In this document: piece after piece, positions 1 through 14,645 of the stretch
Position numbering within the stretch: position 1 is the first letter of the stretch
How the letters are laid out: every line of letters starts with the position of its first letter
Source: Bigelowiella natans CCMP2755
Taxonomy: Eukaryota > Cercozoa > Chlorarachniophyceae
Reading direction: 5' to 3'
Length of the DNA stretch: 64,000 nt
NCBI GenBank assembly: GCA_000320545.1
Contig: ADNK01003372.1
Span: 38,887 to 102,886, forward strand
Made by a program: the position numbers and the translations under genes
Notes under the pieces: generated by a model
What the model saw: only the letters and a program-made list of their open reading frames with translations
Database searches by the model: none
What the model was told of the DNA's origin: nothing

Positions 1-167
1 TGAAAAGAACTTAAAAGGCCAAACACTACCTGATAGTAAAATATATCATTTTAAGGGATTAAAATACATCAAAAGAAGAAAAAATCCTATCTCGGAATAG
101 TGTAGTCATCATATCGTCTGTGCTGCTGCATGATGCTGTATGTTTGATTTGAGCATTATTTGAGCAG

Positions 168-2869
<2,702 letters not shown>

Positions 2870-3955
2870 TGCATGAAATGGAAAGCTGGTACAGTGAATG
2901 ATTCCGTTGTACTTCTTCCATTTCTGAGTAGAATTCATTAGATGTGAAATTTGTAAATCCATGAAGGTTAGTTTCAAATTGACGCATCTTCGTCATTTAG
3001 TGCATGGCAATGAATGCCATGTTGTTTGGCACAGTCAACTTGCGCTTCTGTTTCACAGTGAGTTCTTCTCACGATGATGGCGTCATCATATCTGAGCTCA
3101 TTGCTGCAGCGCACAAGGTAGCAAGGCCAAGATTGGGTGCATGCACTTGGCCCGCAAGTTCGATCATTGTTTGCTTCTTTTTTGGAGAAGCATTGTGAAT
3201 GACTGATGCGCAACATTGTTTGTGCTGTCATTCGCGCCACAACATGCATGATGTGCGCGAGTGCATCGAAGTTGACTCCACATCGATCCCCACATGAAAA
3301 TGCACACGAACGGATTGATCAGACGATGCGACAATCGGTGCATGCTCACAACTCATGCTGTCAGGCTGATCTTGCCAGCCACTTGTGATGGCTGTGCACT
3401 GGCCGTGGCAAACCTTCTGTTTGTTTCAATGCGATCTCAGCTGCTGCGTGGCTGGCTTGCACACTGCCAGACTTTGGGACTGCTAGACGACTAGCTGAGG
3501 CACTGCTGCAATGTGACCTGGTTGGTGATGGTGAACGCGCACACAGAACAAACAAAGCACACCTGCCAGGTTCGTGTCCAACAGTGACCCTTGCATGTCC
3601 AGGTCCACAACCACATGTCGACGCATGTCAATGTGTCCTGGCGCTAGCGCCACACCAGCAACGCAGCAGCGCTGCGCAGCGCATGAAAATCGATCGCAGC
3701 GCTGATGTGATCGCAATGCAATCATTTTGAAACACATCATCAATCACATTTCTCCATGTTGGCCATGTTTGGGTCACAAAGCTAGCTGTGGAAGCCCAGA
3801 AATCAGCATGAGCGTGCACACACACACACACACACACGCACACACACAAACACACACACGTGCAGCTAGCAGATGCACCTGGACAATGGAAAGGATGAGA
3901 AGTCCCGTGCTCCGCAAAATTCCAGCGTCTCACCATCTGAAAGGTGAAAAGAAGT

Positions 3956-5132
3956 TCACTGACGAAGTGAGCAAACACACACCTGCATCAGCAATGCCAT
4001 CAGGCCACACGTTCGCTTCGAGCTGAAACTCGAGCTCATTTGTGACAGACACAGCAACACAAAAAGCAGCAGGAACCTTGCCTCTGATGGTTTTGTCAAT
4101 GAAACTTCGCTTCTGACTGACACTTGGTGCCACCACCACAGGCTGGGACGATCTGACTCGATGCTCATTGATGCATGCAAGCTGCTGGTTCGAAGAAGAT
4201 TTTTCCTTGCTCTTCCGATTTCTGATTGAATGCATCACAGATTGAGCAGTGAACGTTGCTTTGATTGGTTTCAACAATCAACTCACCTTTTGGAAGCTTT
4301 CTCAGCTTTCTTGGCGTTGAGCTCCTGACACTTTGGCCTTTGTTCAGCATTCAATTTGGTGGAGCAAGGCACAAGATTTCCAGGAAAGCGGAATGTCATT
4401 CTGCTCTTCGATGCAACCCTTTCCGTCCCTCGAATGTCAATCTGTCGAAGTGTTTGACTCTTCCACATCACCTTCACGTTTTTTTCATCAGCGTGAGACT
4501 TTTGAATGTGAATGCAACTGCAATCTCTCCTCTTCAAAGGATCCAATCCACACATCCTGCGAATCACTCAACTTCCCTCGTTGGGCTCAATGCCGAGTGC
4601 TTCTGCCAGCTTGTTCGATGTGTCTCGTTGCCTCTCACCACCTGTGGTTGCCAACAGGACGTCTTCTGTGTCATTGCTCTCCACTTTCGCGCATCCTTTC
4701 CAAAGTTGGAGAAAGTGTTCCTTCGACATGGGAAGACTGAAAGAAGCTGTGGCTCTTTTCCTGAGGGTGCATCTTTTCAATGCCTGCTGTGCTCCAAATG
4801 CCACATTGCAAATTGTGGCCCCCAGTCCGTGTCCATCGCATTTGCAGCTTTGTTTCTCCTCGAAAAGCGTCTTGCACACTTTGCGTGAAATCCTGCGTGT
4901 GAGATGACGACAATTCTCTCTCCTTTGGAGTTTTTTTTCGCATCTTCGAATTGACAGTGGGGCATTTTTCAATTCCAATTCTTCCCTTTGCTCTGCTGCC
5001 AGGCGAAGCGCCCTTGGGAAACCTCGGCTCCGTGCAATCCGAGCTCGAGCCCCATCCCCCCCCCATTCTTCCTCGCATCCTGTGCGTTGGGTCCACACCC
5101 ACCCACCGCTGTGCCAAACACCTTTCATTCAA
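3956..5132 (-). pseudogene. Decayed minus-strand coding region, unknown family
   Basis: Overlapping minus-strand open stretches in different frames (4671-5132, 4568-5128, 4283-4567, 3930-4277) look like one coding region broken by frameshifts. Codon-like texture continues across frame changes. Visible features are a Cys/basic patch (RKVCKTLFEEKQSCKCDG) and a Lys-rich stretch near 4290-4350. No family is recognised. It points away from the plus-strand broken region at 5870-9100, with the 404-bp palindromic repeat between them, so the two may be divergent genes of one element. It could instead be several unrelated remnants. Confidence 0.35.
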
Positions 5133-5163
5133 AAATTCGCTCAGGTGAAATCACATTGAAAAA

Positions 5164-5567
5164 GAGTTGATGACGGATCAGCAGGCCCCATTTTTGCAGA
5201 TGACGACTTTCCATGAAAAATCCAGCGCGTTCAATTTCAACTCTTTTTTCATGCGGACTTCGGCATTCGCTTGCTCTGCGCCTGCTGATTGTCCATCTTT
5301 GTGGGACAACACAGGCTTTGAAAATTGAAAGAGCCAAGACAAATTGAATTTTCATGAAAGTGTGGCGGGAACTCTCGTTTCATGTGATGCAGCAATGCTT
5401 GCACAAGTCCCCCAAAACTTCACACTGCGCAGGCGCAGGTGACAGCAGGAGAAGCGAATGTCGAAGTCCGCGTGAAAAAAAATTGAAAATTCGTGGTGCT
5501 GGCACATTGCAAAGTTGCTGTTGCTCAGGATCAGAGGGAATGGGGGCTGCTGATCCGTCATCAACTC
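5164..5567. repeat. 404-bp imperfect inverted repeat (MITE-like palindrome)
   Basis: The left end starts GAGTTGATGACGGATCAGCA and the right end is its reverse complement. Inner parts also pair: GCGGACTTCGGCATTCGCTT near 5254 against GAAGCGAATGTCGAAGTCCG near 5452. The centre lies near 5355. The two arms encode related short peptides containing SECRSP in opposite directions. It sits between two divergent broken coding regions, so it could be a shared promoter of an element or a separate MITE. Confidence 0.7.
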
Positions 5568-5869
5568 AAAAGTGTCCGAATTGACACTTGTCAACCTTTT
5601 TTTTCATTCAAAAGTTCGGAGGCGCCTGCAATGGGGCGAAGGCCTCTCATGGCCGTGGAAGAGGCGATGAATCTGGTGAAATTGCTTTCCCTGCCTCGAG
5701 CAGGAGAACACAAGGTTCGATGAAAATGCAGTGTTCGATTTGATCTCTCTTGCGAGAGAAAAAGAGAATTGTGTTTTGATCACTTTGTGAGTTTTCGGTG
5801 TTGGTTTGTTGTGTTCATGACAGCCACTTGTGCATTCTGAGCAGACGTTCCCCTGGCTTCGGACGGGAT

Positions 5870-8800
5870 TTCGATGTTGCGAAGGATCACGTCCTTCGAA
5901 TGCAAGGGACACCATGGCGAAAACCCACGAGAAGACCCTTTGCTTGGTGCCAGGTGCAACTGTGATGGGAATTGTGCTTCCGGAAAAAAATCAAAGAAGA
6001 TGTCAGCCGAACTTCGTGCTTCGAGCGCTCGGGTTTCGGGGTGGAAAGAGAAAGCCACCGAGGCACTGTCGCAGGTTGATGAGGTGAAAAAAAATTCCAA
6101 CGAAGCTGACATTGAATTGAAGCTGAGCAAAAAGAGAGAAGCTCGGCCAAAGAGGCAGCTAGAAAAATCGAAAAAAGAGCTTGCACGCGCCCAAAAAGAG
6201 CAAAAGGAGGCTGTGATGCAGCGCACCGATGCCATTGCTTCAGCCACTGCATCCAGAGCCAAAGCGAGGAAGCTCACAGAAAAAGTTGAGGCTCTCATCT
6301 CAGAAAAGAAACAGAAGTGCTGAAGCTCGCCATGTCAAGAGATGGAGATCGCCAACAAAAAGTGATGGGTGCTGCCAGCTTCAAGCTCAAGACTCAGAAG
6401 TCCAAGTCGGAAAAGCTCCTGTCATCCCTCAACAGCAAAGCCACTCAGCTCTCCATCCAACTCCAGGCATCGAAGTCTGCTGCGAAAAAGAATTCAGAAG
6501 AGTTGTCGAAGCTCAAACGCAAGCATCAAGTGGTGTCAGATCGTTCCAAAAACAGAGGGAGAGCTTTGAAGAAAATTCGAGCCAAGCTCTCTTCAATGAA
6601 GCAAGAAGTGAGGAGTTCGTGTTTGATCATGGGTCCAAAACGCAAGCTGAAGGATGATTCCAAAATCAAAACGCACCGCTTTGATTGCGCGCCGCAAAGC
6701 AGCAGAAGCTGAAATTTCTCGCTTGACATCTCGGGTGGCAGAAAAATGGTGCATGCAGCTCTCTGGATGTGGAGCATTGGAATTCGCTGCTGAAGAAGAG
6801 TGCTCCGTGAAGGTGGCTTTTCGAAAAGGCACCAAAGCAGCTGATGTGGTTGGCAAGTTTTTGCATTCAGTTGGTGGTGGACCATCGAAAAAAAAACTTC
6901 ACGAAGTTCGAATGCTCTCGCATGCTGTTCCATCCACGTGCTCGGTCAAGAAAGTGCAAGACAAAATGGATTTGGCCATGTGACAGACACAGCAACAATG
7001 GAGTCCATGTTTGATCCATCTTTTGATGCTCATCACTTCGCAGTGCATCCAGAGAAGTGTTTCAAGCACACTTTTGAGCATCGAGGGCTCGAAAATCACA
7101 CGACGCATGACGCACTGCTCGAAGGTGATGGGCGTGGAACAGGGAATTCTTTCAAGTCTGTCACATTTCAATTTGGAATTCTCAATGAGGGCCGCCCAAT
7201 GCACAGGGAGGACAGACAGTGCGTGTTGGCGCTGCTTGTTGGGGATGGAAATGGACCGATGCTTCAAAAACATCCAACTCCGTTGTTCACCAAACTCAAG
7301 GACTTGCAAGAGTGTGGCTTCACGTGGAAAGGGTGCCAAAGGAAAGTGGGGCTGCACCACACTGGAGACGCAAAATGGATGAAAATCATCCACGGCATGG
7401 TTGGTTTCCACTTGAAAAACCACAATGACTGCTTGCACTGTCACTGTCATGCTGAGGACAGAGCGGACACGACTGTGAAGTGGGCCACAGAAAAGCAGCG
7501 CTTCTCGGGACCTCTGAAAGAGTGCGGAAGGCAGCACAAAGATCTTCTTCCATTGTGTGCCAATGGAGCGTCGCTGGAGTGAAAACATGCACCTCGTGTT
7601 TCGGTTTCTTCGTGATGAGATCACAGCTCGTGTGTTCACTGACATCACAAACACAGAGTTGGGCACCCCTCAGGAGGGCATGAAACAGACAGAAAACGAC
7701 TTGCAAGCAGCTCCATTTGACATGACCAAGTTTGAGTTCAGGGCGTGTGAGGTGAAAGACAGATCAGCAGTGGGAGGATTCACTTGGGCCACTCCGAAAA
7801 TGGCGAAGATGCTGCAGATTTCAGAGGAATGGGACTTCGAACATCTGTGCAAAGTCAATCCTGGGAGAGGCGAGCCATTGCAAAAATCGGCAAGAAGCTG
7901 GGTCAAAATGCATCGCAGACTGATGGTTTGGCCAGGAGACGGGCCAGAACTGACTTGTGAAGAAACATGGAAGGAGCATTCGGATTTCATGGAGGCGCTC
8001 ATGGAAGAAGGGTGACAACAACGAACAACATGCATGCACATGTGCAGTGTGAGTGTGCGTGTGTGTGCAATTCATGACAATCATCACGTTGAAAATTTTC
8101 ATTTGTGTGTGCTTGTCAGAAATGGAGAACCAGGCATGGATGACGTGGAGATGAAGGGTCTTCCTGGCACGATTGTGACTCCTTGTTGTGCTCACACTTG
8201 GGTCAATCACATGGGGGAGCAACACGGAAGAAGTGCTGCTCATTCCAACCACTTTTCAGAGAATCCTGGACCAATTGAATCAAACATGGATTCTGATGAC
8301 TCATCTGATGAGGTTCAGGAGCTGACAGCTTGCTCAGGCGGGCTGAAATTTGCTCGGACAGACGCACTTGAACGGAAAATTTTGGCGTTTTTTCACAGTT
8401 GTTTTCAGACACTTGGCAGGCGAAATGATCATGTCATGCCAGACGCCGGGTTCCAAGAGCTCAGGAAACTCATCAATCCACACAAAAGTGGCAGCTCCAG
8501 TGGACACAAACATTGGTGCGAGTGGTGCGGCAAAGGACACGTTGGAAAAAAATTTTGCGCAGCGCATCAGCTCGAATGTGCCCAAGCACCGTGGACAGCA
8601 TTGCAATTGTCATGCATGATGCACTTCAATCACATTTTGGCAACGTTTGTGTGACATCTGATGGCTTCAATGTCAATTGCAGTGATTTTTCCATGCATGT
8701 CCCATGCGCTTGCTGCTGGTGCAGGCTCATTTTGACATGCGTCGACACATGAATGGAAAACGAACAAAACTTGTTCACAAGATTTTGTGGCACGTGCCAC

Positions 8801-9100
8801 CGACCCGCTTCAAGCAAATTGCGATCGATTTTTCGAAAGCTTGCCGCCTGCGCAACGCTGCAGATGAGGCCTTGCCTCACACGCACACTCGTCTAGTCGT
8901 GGTTGCCGCGCCAGTGCAGAGCAAAAGTTCGTCACGTTCCTGACAGCTTTCCTGAACTTTGATGACCAGTTCACTTTTGAGCACTTTCCATCTGCACTCA
9001 CACCAGACTTGTCAAAACCAGAAAAACGAACAAAAACCACGCGAAAAAGGTGCGGCAAGAGCTTGCAAAGTCTGCAAAAAAAAACAAAATCCGAGCAAAA
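5870..9100 (+). pseudogene. Decayed long coding region: Lys-rich coiled coil plus His/Cys-rich domain, transposase-like layout
   Basis: A single coding texture runs through alternating frames: 5874-6323, then 6317-6712, then 6654-6983, then 6938-7582, then 7557-8015, then pieces to about 9100. The shifts near 6318, 6655, 6965 and 7560 alternate like single-base losses and gains. The N-terminal part is a Lys/Glu/Ala coiled coil. The next part has LVGDGNGPML, then a GDAKWMKIIHGM-type stretch followed by the cluster HCHCHAEDR. This resembles the layout of large unclassified transposon-type proteins, where an acidic RNase-H-like core precedes a Cys/His cluster; that comparison is inference. Near 8700-9000, a DMRRHMNGKRTKLVHKIL stretch continues in another frame. 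No intact start-to-stop protein is present. A live gene with sequencing errors is the alternative. Confidence 0.5.
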
Positions 9101-9892
9101 TTGCAGCCAAGCAGGTGTCAAGACAAAACTTGGTGTCACCACAACAACAGACACCCTGACCCTGGCAGGTGTGAAGTGGCAAAAAATGGCTGACGCACGC
9201 ACTTCTTCCCCGCGTAAGTGACGAGACCACGGGACAACCGCACGAAAAGAAGGGTCGATCACAAGTGAATTGCAAGCTGAATGAGTGATTGGATGAGTGA
9301 AGAAGAAGGCGAAGTGCACGTGCGAGTGAAGTTGAAGTGCCCACGGGGCCCCAAGCCAGAAAGGTGGTTTGCAAGACAGAGCAAACAAAGTTTCCAAGCG
9401 GCGATGTGTCTGATCGAAAGGATCAGGAGTGCCGTGCCAACTCATCCACTCCCTTCCCCATTGACAAGGCAGCCAATGCAGGGAAAGTGAAGGCTGAGAG
9501 AACGACCGTGAGCTGGCGGTGCGCGTGCGTGCAGCCCGCCAGCCCGGAAGTCAACTTGCCAGCAGTTTGGCGTTGATCGATCGAACGTGCGATGTGTTGT
9601 CCATGACTAGATGATTCCGAGATGACGATTGAAGCTTGTTTCTCATCACTCTTTCCCCCCATCATCATCGTCGCCATCGTTTTCGTGAACAGCAGCCAGC
9701 TTGCAGCAAGCACGTGGGTGTTCTTCGAGTTGTCGCAGTGGAAGAATGGCAGCAGGTTTCCTTCAATGGACGTTGTCGCAAGTGGTTTTTCGCTTCTATT
9801 TCAAAGTTTCTCGCATCGCTTCTTACGTTGTGAATACCAACGCTTATTAGTAGATCTCTCAGTTTGCCCCCCTCCTCCTCAAACGAACGAAG

Positions 9893-11143
9893 ATGGGACA
9901 GGTTCAGTGCTGTCGAGCTCATCACCACGGAGAAAAACCAGCGGATTTGAACAGCAGGGTTATCCTATCTGTTCTACTCTGTCGAATTCACAAGGACCTA
10001 ATGCTTAAAAAATTCCTGAGGAACAACAACTACATCGTTTACTAACATCCTTCTTTCTCTTCTTCTTGTAAGGTTACTGACTGGGAGGGTAGCGAGAACA
10101 AGGATGACGGACCTCCCATCCCAAGTGGGGAGGTATTAAAGCCCGAAACTAAAATTTTAACGCCTAAATCTGCAAAGATAATACATTCGCGGCACGTCTC
10201 TCGAGGCGGGAAAACTCCAGCATCAAGCGTGTACATCTGTGCAAGCAGCGACGATGAGGAGGTATAATACCAAATAGTGCATAAATTCTCATTTGATATT
10301 TTATTTTTTAAGTTAAAATGCTGTGTTTTTGTGTGAATTGGCGGGGAGAATGCGATGATAAGAAGGTTATTTATATGGTGCAACTACTACTTACTTACTA
10401 GGGCGAGAATGTGCTACCACCACACAGAATGAGTGGCCAAGGTGGCATTGAATCCCGCTCTTCTACAAGCCGTAGTACCTCCCATCATAGTCGTCGTCCC
10501 TCACAAACAGCAACATCAGGTTGGTAAATGAGTGGTGGTAGTAATAGTAGTAGTAGCTGTAGGATATAGTCATACCTGAAAGTAAATGTGCTATCATTGC
10601 TGTAGGATATAGTCATACCTGTAAGTAAATGTGCTATCATTGGGCAAAAATGATCCTCATTTGTCCTTCTTCTCTCTATAATCTTGGATACACATATCAT
10701 TTTTTCATGGTTAATATATGGAGAATAATCGTCGATATCTGCTGCATCGCGTATTATTATAATTCTTGTTATTATTATTATTACTATCGTTTGTACATAA
10801 GGAGAATAATCGTCGATATTCGCTGCATCGCATATTAATATTATCTTTTTTACACTTTTATACTTTTTCAATGAAAGGAGGAAATATTTGCCATATGACT
10901 CAATATAAAAAACGAATGCTTATGACGAATAGGCGCTACATCCATGGCAGAGACTACAAATATCGAGGCTTCTTTTGCTCGACTTCCAAGCCGGATGGAT
11001 TTGGACGCCCTTCACCTTGACTCTCCTGTTAACCGTCGAGATCCAAAAGGAATAACGGTGCAAACTCCAAAATTGCCTACTGCTGGCAAGAAATGGGTTA
11101 CTACTAGCATTATTATAAAATCAGAACTACATCATAGTACATA

Positions 11144-11179
<36 letters not shown>

Positions 11180-11797
11180 CAGGTCCTAATGTTAACAATG
11201 AATATGTGTTATTATCAAGTGCTGATGTTGATGTTTCTTTCTCTTGCCTATGGTTTTAATTGTTCAAGAGCAAGGAGAATGAGGAGAAAGAGAAGATTGA
11301 AAAGTCTTTAGAACCTGATGGTAGTAATAGCAGCACTGAGGAGATGAAGATGGTGATGATCATGGGAAAAGACGGAGGAGGAGGAGGAGGAGGAGGAGGA
11401 GGAGGAGGAGGAAATACTTTAGAAGACGATAATAAGACTGGAGTAGTTGCGGCAGCTGTGGTGGTAGCAGGTGATGATGCGAAAGCAGTTGAAGATGAGA
11501 AGAATTCTGCCACCCATAACGGAGTAGCCAAAGAGAAAGAGGGGATTAACATTGCTGCAGAGAGAACACAAGATAAAAGAAGGGAGGAGGAGAAGGAGGA
11601 GGAGGATGAGGAGGCTTCTGTGGAAGAGGACTTGGATATTGAACTAAAATTAAAGACCCAGATAAAAGTAAGAAGCCGCATTACATCTATCGTCTCGTCA
11701 ATCTCACAGGCTGGATGTCAATGTGTTGCAGGTGTCTAATAATAAATCTATATTGATTTTCTCCTAACCCTTAAGTTTCCATATATTTCTCTCTGTT

Positions 11798-11842
<45 letters not shown>

Positions 11843-13709
11843 CTGTCTGCACCTTTTACCTTCTTTTCTACTCTAAATCAGGCACAAATGACGGCCAACT
11901 AGTGATCATCGAACAGGGAAACAGCATTGTTTCAAAGCAGATCCATACGCGTTCAGTGACATGCATCAACCAACTAGACAATGATCGGTTGATTTGCATC
12001 CCTCCTCCTCCTCCCTTCTCTCCATCATCGTTTTTAGCTCCCTTTCCTTCCTTCCATCATCACGGCACTACTGCAACCTACTTGTAACCGTATTTCACAA
12101 TAACTGCATGATGATTATTCTCCTCTTTCCTCCTCTTCCTACTACTACTGATACGTTACCTTCACTACCATCCTCCTCCTCTTTCTACTACTACTACTGA
12201 TACCGTACCTTCACTACCATCATCATCACAAACACCCTCCCCCCCCCCCCCCTACCAGGTACGTAGTCGGATTTGTCGATGGATATGTGGTGGTGTATAA
12301 TGTCCGCAAGGATTCAAAGTACGAGATTCGTCCATCAAGGGACTCTATTACTTGTCTTTCATGCTGTTGCGAAGGAACATACATTGCCATTGCGGTTGGA
12401 GACACTGTTGTTATATTCTCTCACAAAAAAAAGGCCGAAGTTGCTCGAATTTCAGCCAATAAGATTCTGAATACGACGACGCGAAAAAATGAAGAGGAGG
12501 ATGCAATAACTACAGTCAAGTTTATCCACAAGAAATTGCTTCTCTTTGGAACGTTAGTGCAACGAAGAATGTTTGAGAGGGGATGGGAGGGAGTTGTGAG
12601 AAAGGGAGAAGAAGAAAATAAAGACTTTGAAGAAGACAATAGGGTGGTGGCTGCCCTACCACCTTTTTCTTCTTCTATTGGCATACCTCACCTTACCACT
12701 GTATCCATATCTTACCTTGCTATTATTATTACCTTAGAAGAAAGAAGAGATCTTTTTACCTTATTGATACCTCCTCCCCCATTATAATCAGCTACAACGG
12801 TAATGTAGCCATGATCACTTTGGAGAAAAAACGCATCGCATTTCGGCAGAAAATTCGTCCAAAACTGAGATATAGAAAGCGCATTGGAAGGCGCATTAGA
12901 GACCTAGTTACTCGAGTGGATCAGGTTGCTTGCTTTTGTTGATGATGTTGAAAATGATAATGATAATGATGATAATGTTGAAAATAACAGTAATAATGAT
13001 AATATTCTCAATATTATTAATGGTAAATCATGAAAGGCATTGAAGTCCTCCATAACCATAAGGAGTGTTTGTTTGGGAAGTTATGGAAAATATCATCGTT
13101 ATTGCCGACTCACTGCATGACTTTTTTTTTTCAGATTCGTAAGAAACGTGCTCAGGACTTTAACATTAGAGTTTTATTCGACTCCAAGCCCACTGTTGGA
13201 TCGTCTTCATCTTCCTCCTCCTCCTCCTCCTTCCACATCTCCTTAGGAACTACCGTAATTGATCTCAACTTCACCAATTTCTATGCGGGGAGACCTACTG
13301 AAAAGATAGGTGTCGTCGGTGTGTCTAAGCTGGCGATGCGACATCCATTCATAGTGGAAGAAAGGCAATACCATTACATTTTCTCTTATTAATAGAAAAC
13401 ATTTTGCCTGATCATCCACCAATTTTCATCAATTTTGTGTGTGATTTGCTCTTGTTATTTCCTCCTTTTATCAGCTTATTAACTGCAACAAAAGAAGGCT
13501 TGCTGATCTGGAGTGGCAACGACTCGAGCGGTTCAGAAAGGCTTTTCATTTGTGGTAAGAAGGGAATTGGTAGCTATGCATGGGCGGATGGAAAACTCTA
13601 CACGGTGCAGAAGAATACTATTTTTGTGTGGGACGCCCCCCTCGCTCTAATAGTCGAGCCACCCCCCTCTCTACAGAGAAAGGAAAAGGAGAACACTGAG
13701 AAGAAATGA
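9893..13709 (+). CDS. WD40/beta-propeller-like protein with MGxxxCC N-terminus
   Basis: Exons join in phase: 9893-9958, 10073-10261, 10402-10519, 10951-11096, 11269-11667, 11710-11731, 11882-11987, 12259-12552, 12792-12924, 13135-13309, then from about 13475 or 13495 to 13709 (TGA). The first residues, MGQVQCC, fit an N-myristoylation plus palmitoylation signal, suggesting membrane attachment (inference). The middle is disordered: Ser-rich, a 13-Gly run (11378-11416) and Glu/Lys-rich. The C-terminal half has propeller-blade patterns such as CVAGTNDGQLVIIEQG, YVVGFVDGYVVVYNV, LLTATKEGLLIWSG and a final NTIFVWD. No orthologue is recognised. The last splice junction is not phase-resolved. The first exon's donor (GTTATC) is weak but keeps frame and start context. 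Confidence 0.7.
10560..10640. repeat. Tandem direct repeat of about 41 bp in WD40 intron
   Basis: A unit starting GTAGGATATAGTCATACCTG occurs twice in a row (near 10560 and 10604) with few differences. A second pair, AATAATCGTCGATAT, lies at about 10721 and 10803 in the same intron. Confidence 0.85.
11146..11179. repeat. (ATG)n microsatellite ending at a candidate 3' splice site
   Basis: ATG units run directly into GCAG in the intron before exon 11269. Similar triplet tracts abut splice sites in most genes of the window. Confidence 0.9.
11378..11416 (+). repeat. (GGA)n coding repeat giving poly-Gly in the WD40 protein
   Basis: Thirteen in-frame glycine codons, mostly GGA, sit in the disordered acidic segment of exon 11269-11667. 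Confidence 0.95.
11803..11842. repeat. (TC)n tract upstream of a 3' splice site
   Basis: CT dinucleotides on the sense strand lie about 40 nt before exon 11882 and act as an extended polypyrimidine tract. Confidence 0.9.
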
Positions 13710-13979
13710 TCGTACTTATATTACAACTACTTTGATAAGATTGTATACAACCAAACTACCCGAACGGCTCTTGTGCGAGTTCAATGAGTAGTATGTGAGA
13801 TCGAAAAACGGAGATGATTGCATAGAGTAGAATCTGGCGTTATTGACATACGAATGATGATGTAGCAACAGATATAACCAAAAAGTGTGCATCGATTTGC
13901 GCATTATTCGTTTTTTAATCAATGGCTAGATGGTGTTCAAAGTGATGCAATTTCGTCTGAAATGGACTTTGAGACAAAT

Positions 13980-14510
13980 GGTTGAATTTTCATACTCAGC
14001 CACCTTGTTACTTGCGACAAGCCAAATTTTGATGCATGTACGCACGTCGAGCAAATGCGCGAGCTCTGCGGTAGAGCAGCCCATCAAATGAAATCGTGTG
14101 AAAATTCACATGTGCTCATTTTTCAAATGGCGATTTTTGTTGGGCACAAGACGTCTAGACGTGCAGAGGCGAGGCATGTGTCATGCACGTGATGCGCGCG
14201 CGCGCGCGATGTTGTTGCTGCGCATGCACTAGTGCAGTTGAACAGTTGAAAACATCCGCCTCGGTAGGCACTAGCGCAGATGAATTTGGGGAAAAAAATT
14301 GTGCCAAAATTCCATCTGGAACCCGCAATCCCGCCATGCGCGCGGTTTGAACAAGCTGCTGTGTGTGTACGTGCGATGAGCACGCCGCGTGCAACGTATA
14401 AACGCAGAAAGTGCAATGTCAGCAGGCTAGCAGGCTAGCAGGTGCATGTGCGTCACGATGCATGCGAACAATTTGCATCGAAATAGAGGCTTTTGGTACG
14501 TTGACTTCCC
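13980..14510. other. CATG/TGCA/CTAG-rich island between convergent 3' ends
   Basis: This island fills most of the gap between the WD40 stop (13709) and the PHD gene stop (14646). It carries a GCGCGC run at 14200 and tandem GCAGGCTAGCAGG at 14422-14442, a word found again at 22752-22780. No coding region is supported here; open frames on the minus strand look incidental. Confidence 0.6.
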
Positions 14511-14645
14511 ATTCGTTCAAACTTTGCACATGACTATTAACTAATAATCACTTAATTTTGAGCGACAACATTCGATGGTATGGCATCAGTAGTAACTAGT
14601 AATATGCTTGGCAAACATCCCATAGTTGCCTATACTCTGCTAAAT

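Larger units (their letters stand above)
2900..9640. other. Compositionally distinct intergenic block (CATG/TGCA-rich), probable decayed mobile or multicopy DNA
   Basis: Between the VPS39 stop and the WD40 gene the texture changes. Triplet microsatellites and short spliced exons disappear, and words such as CATG, TGCA and GCGC with long unspliced open stretches take over. The only simple repeat is a short (CA)n at about 3820-3860. Inside are two divergent, broken coding regions (about 3950-5132 minus, about 5870-9100 plus) around a palindromic repeat (5164-5567). The same texture recurs at 14.0-14.5, 22.0-23.3, 28.9-30.4, 49.6-50.0, 59.2-59.95 and 61.0-61.5 kb. No clean terminal inverted repeat or target duplication was seen at the block ends. 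The range 2900-3900 itself holds no coding region I can support. Confidence 0.6.

Noticed and set aside
11256-11681. Minus-strand Ser-rich ORF of 141 codons
   Set aside because: It is the antisense of the WD40 gene's Glu/Gly-rich exon, whose splice phases agree on the plus strand.
12237-12252. Poly-C run before exon 12259 as a regulatory motif
   Set aside because: Poly-C/poly-G runs recur at 26460, 43130, 55503, 58780, 62750 and 63840 and look like simple slippage; here it is just part of the polypyrimidine tract.
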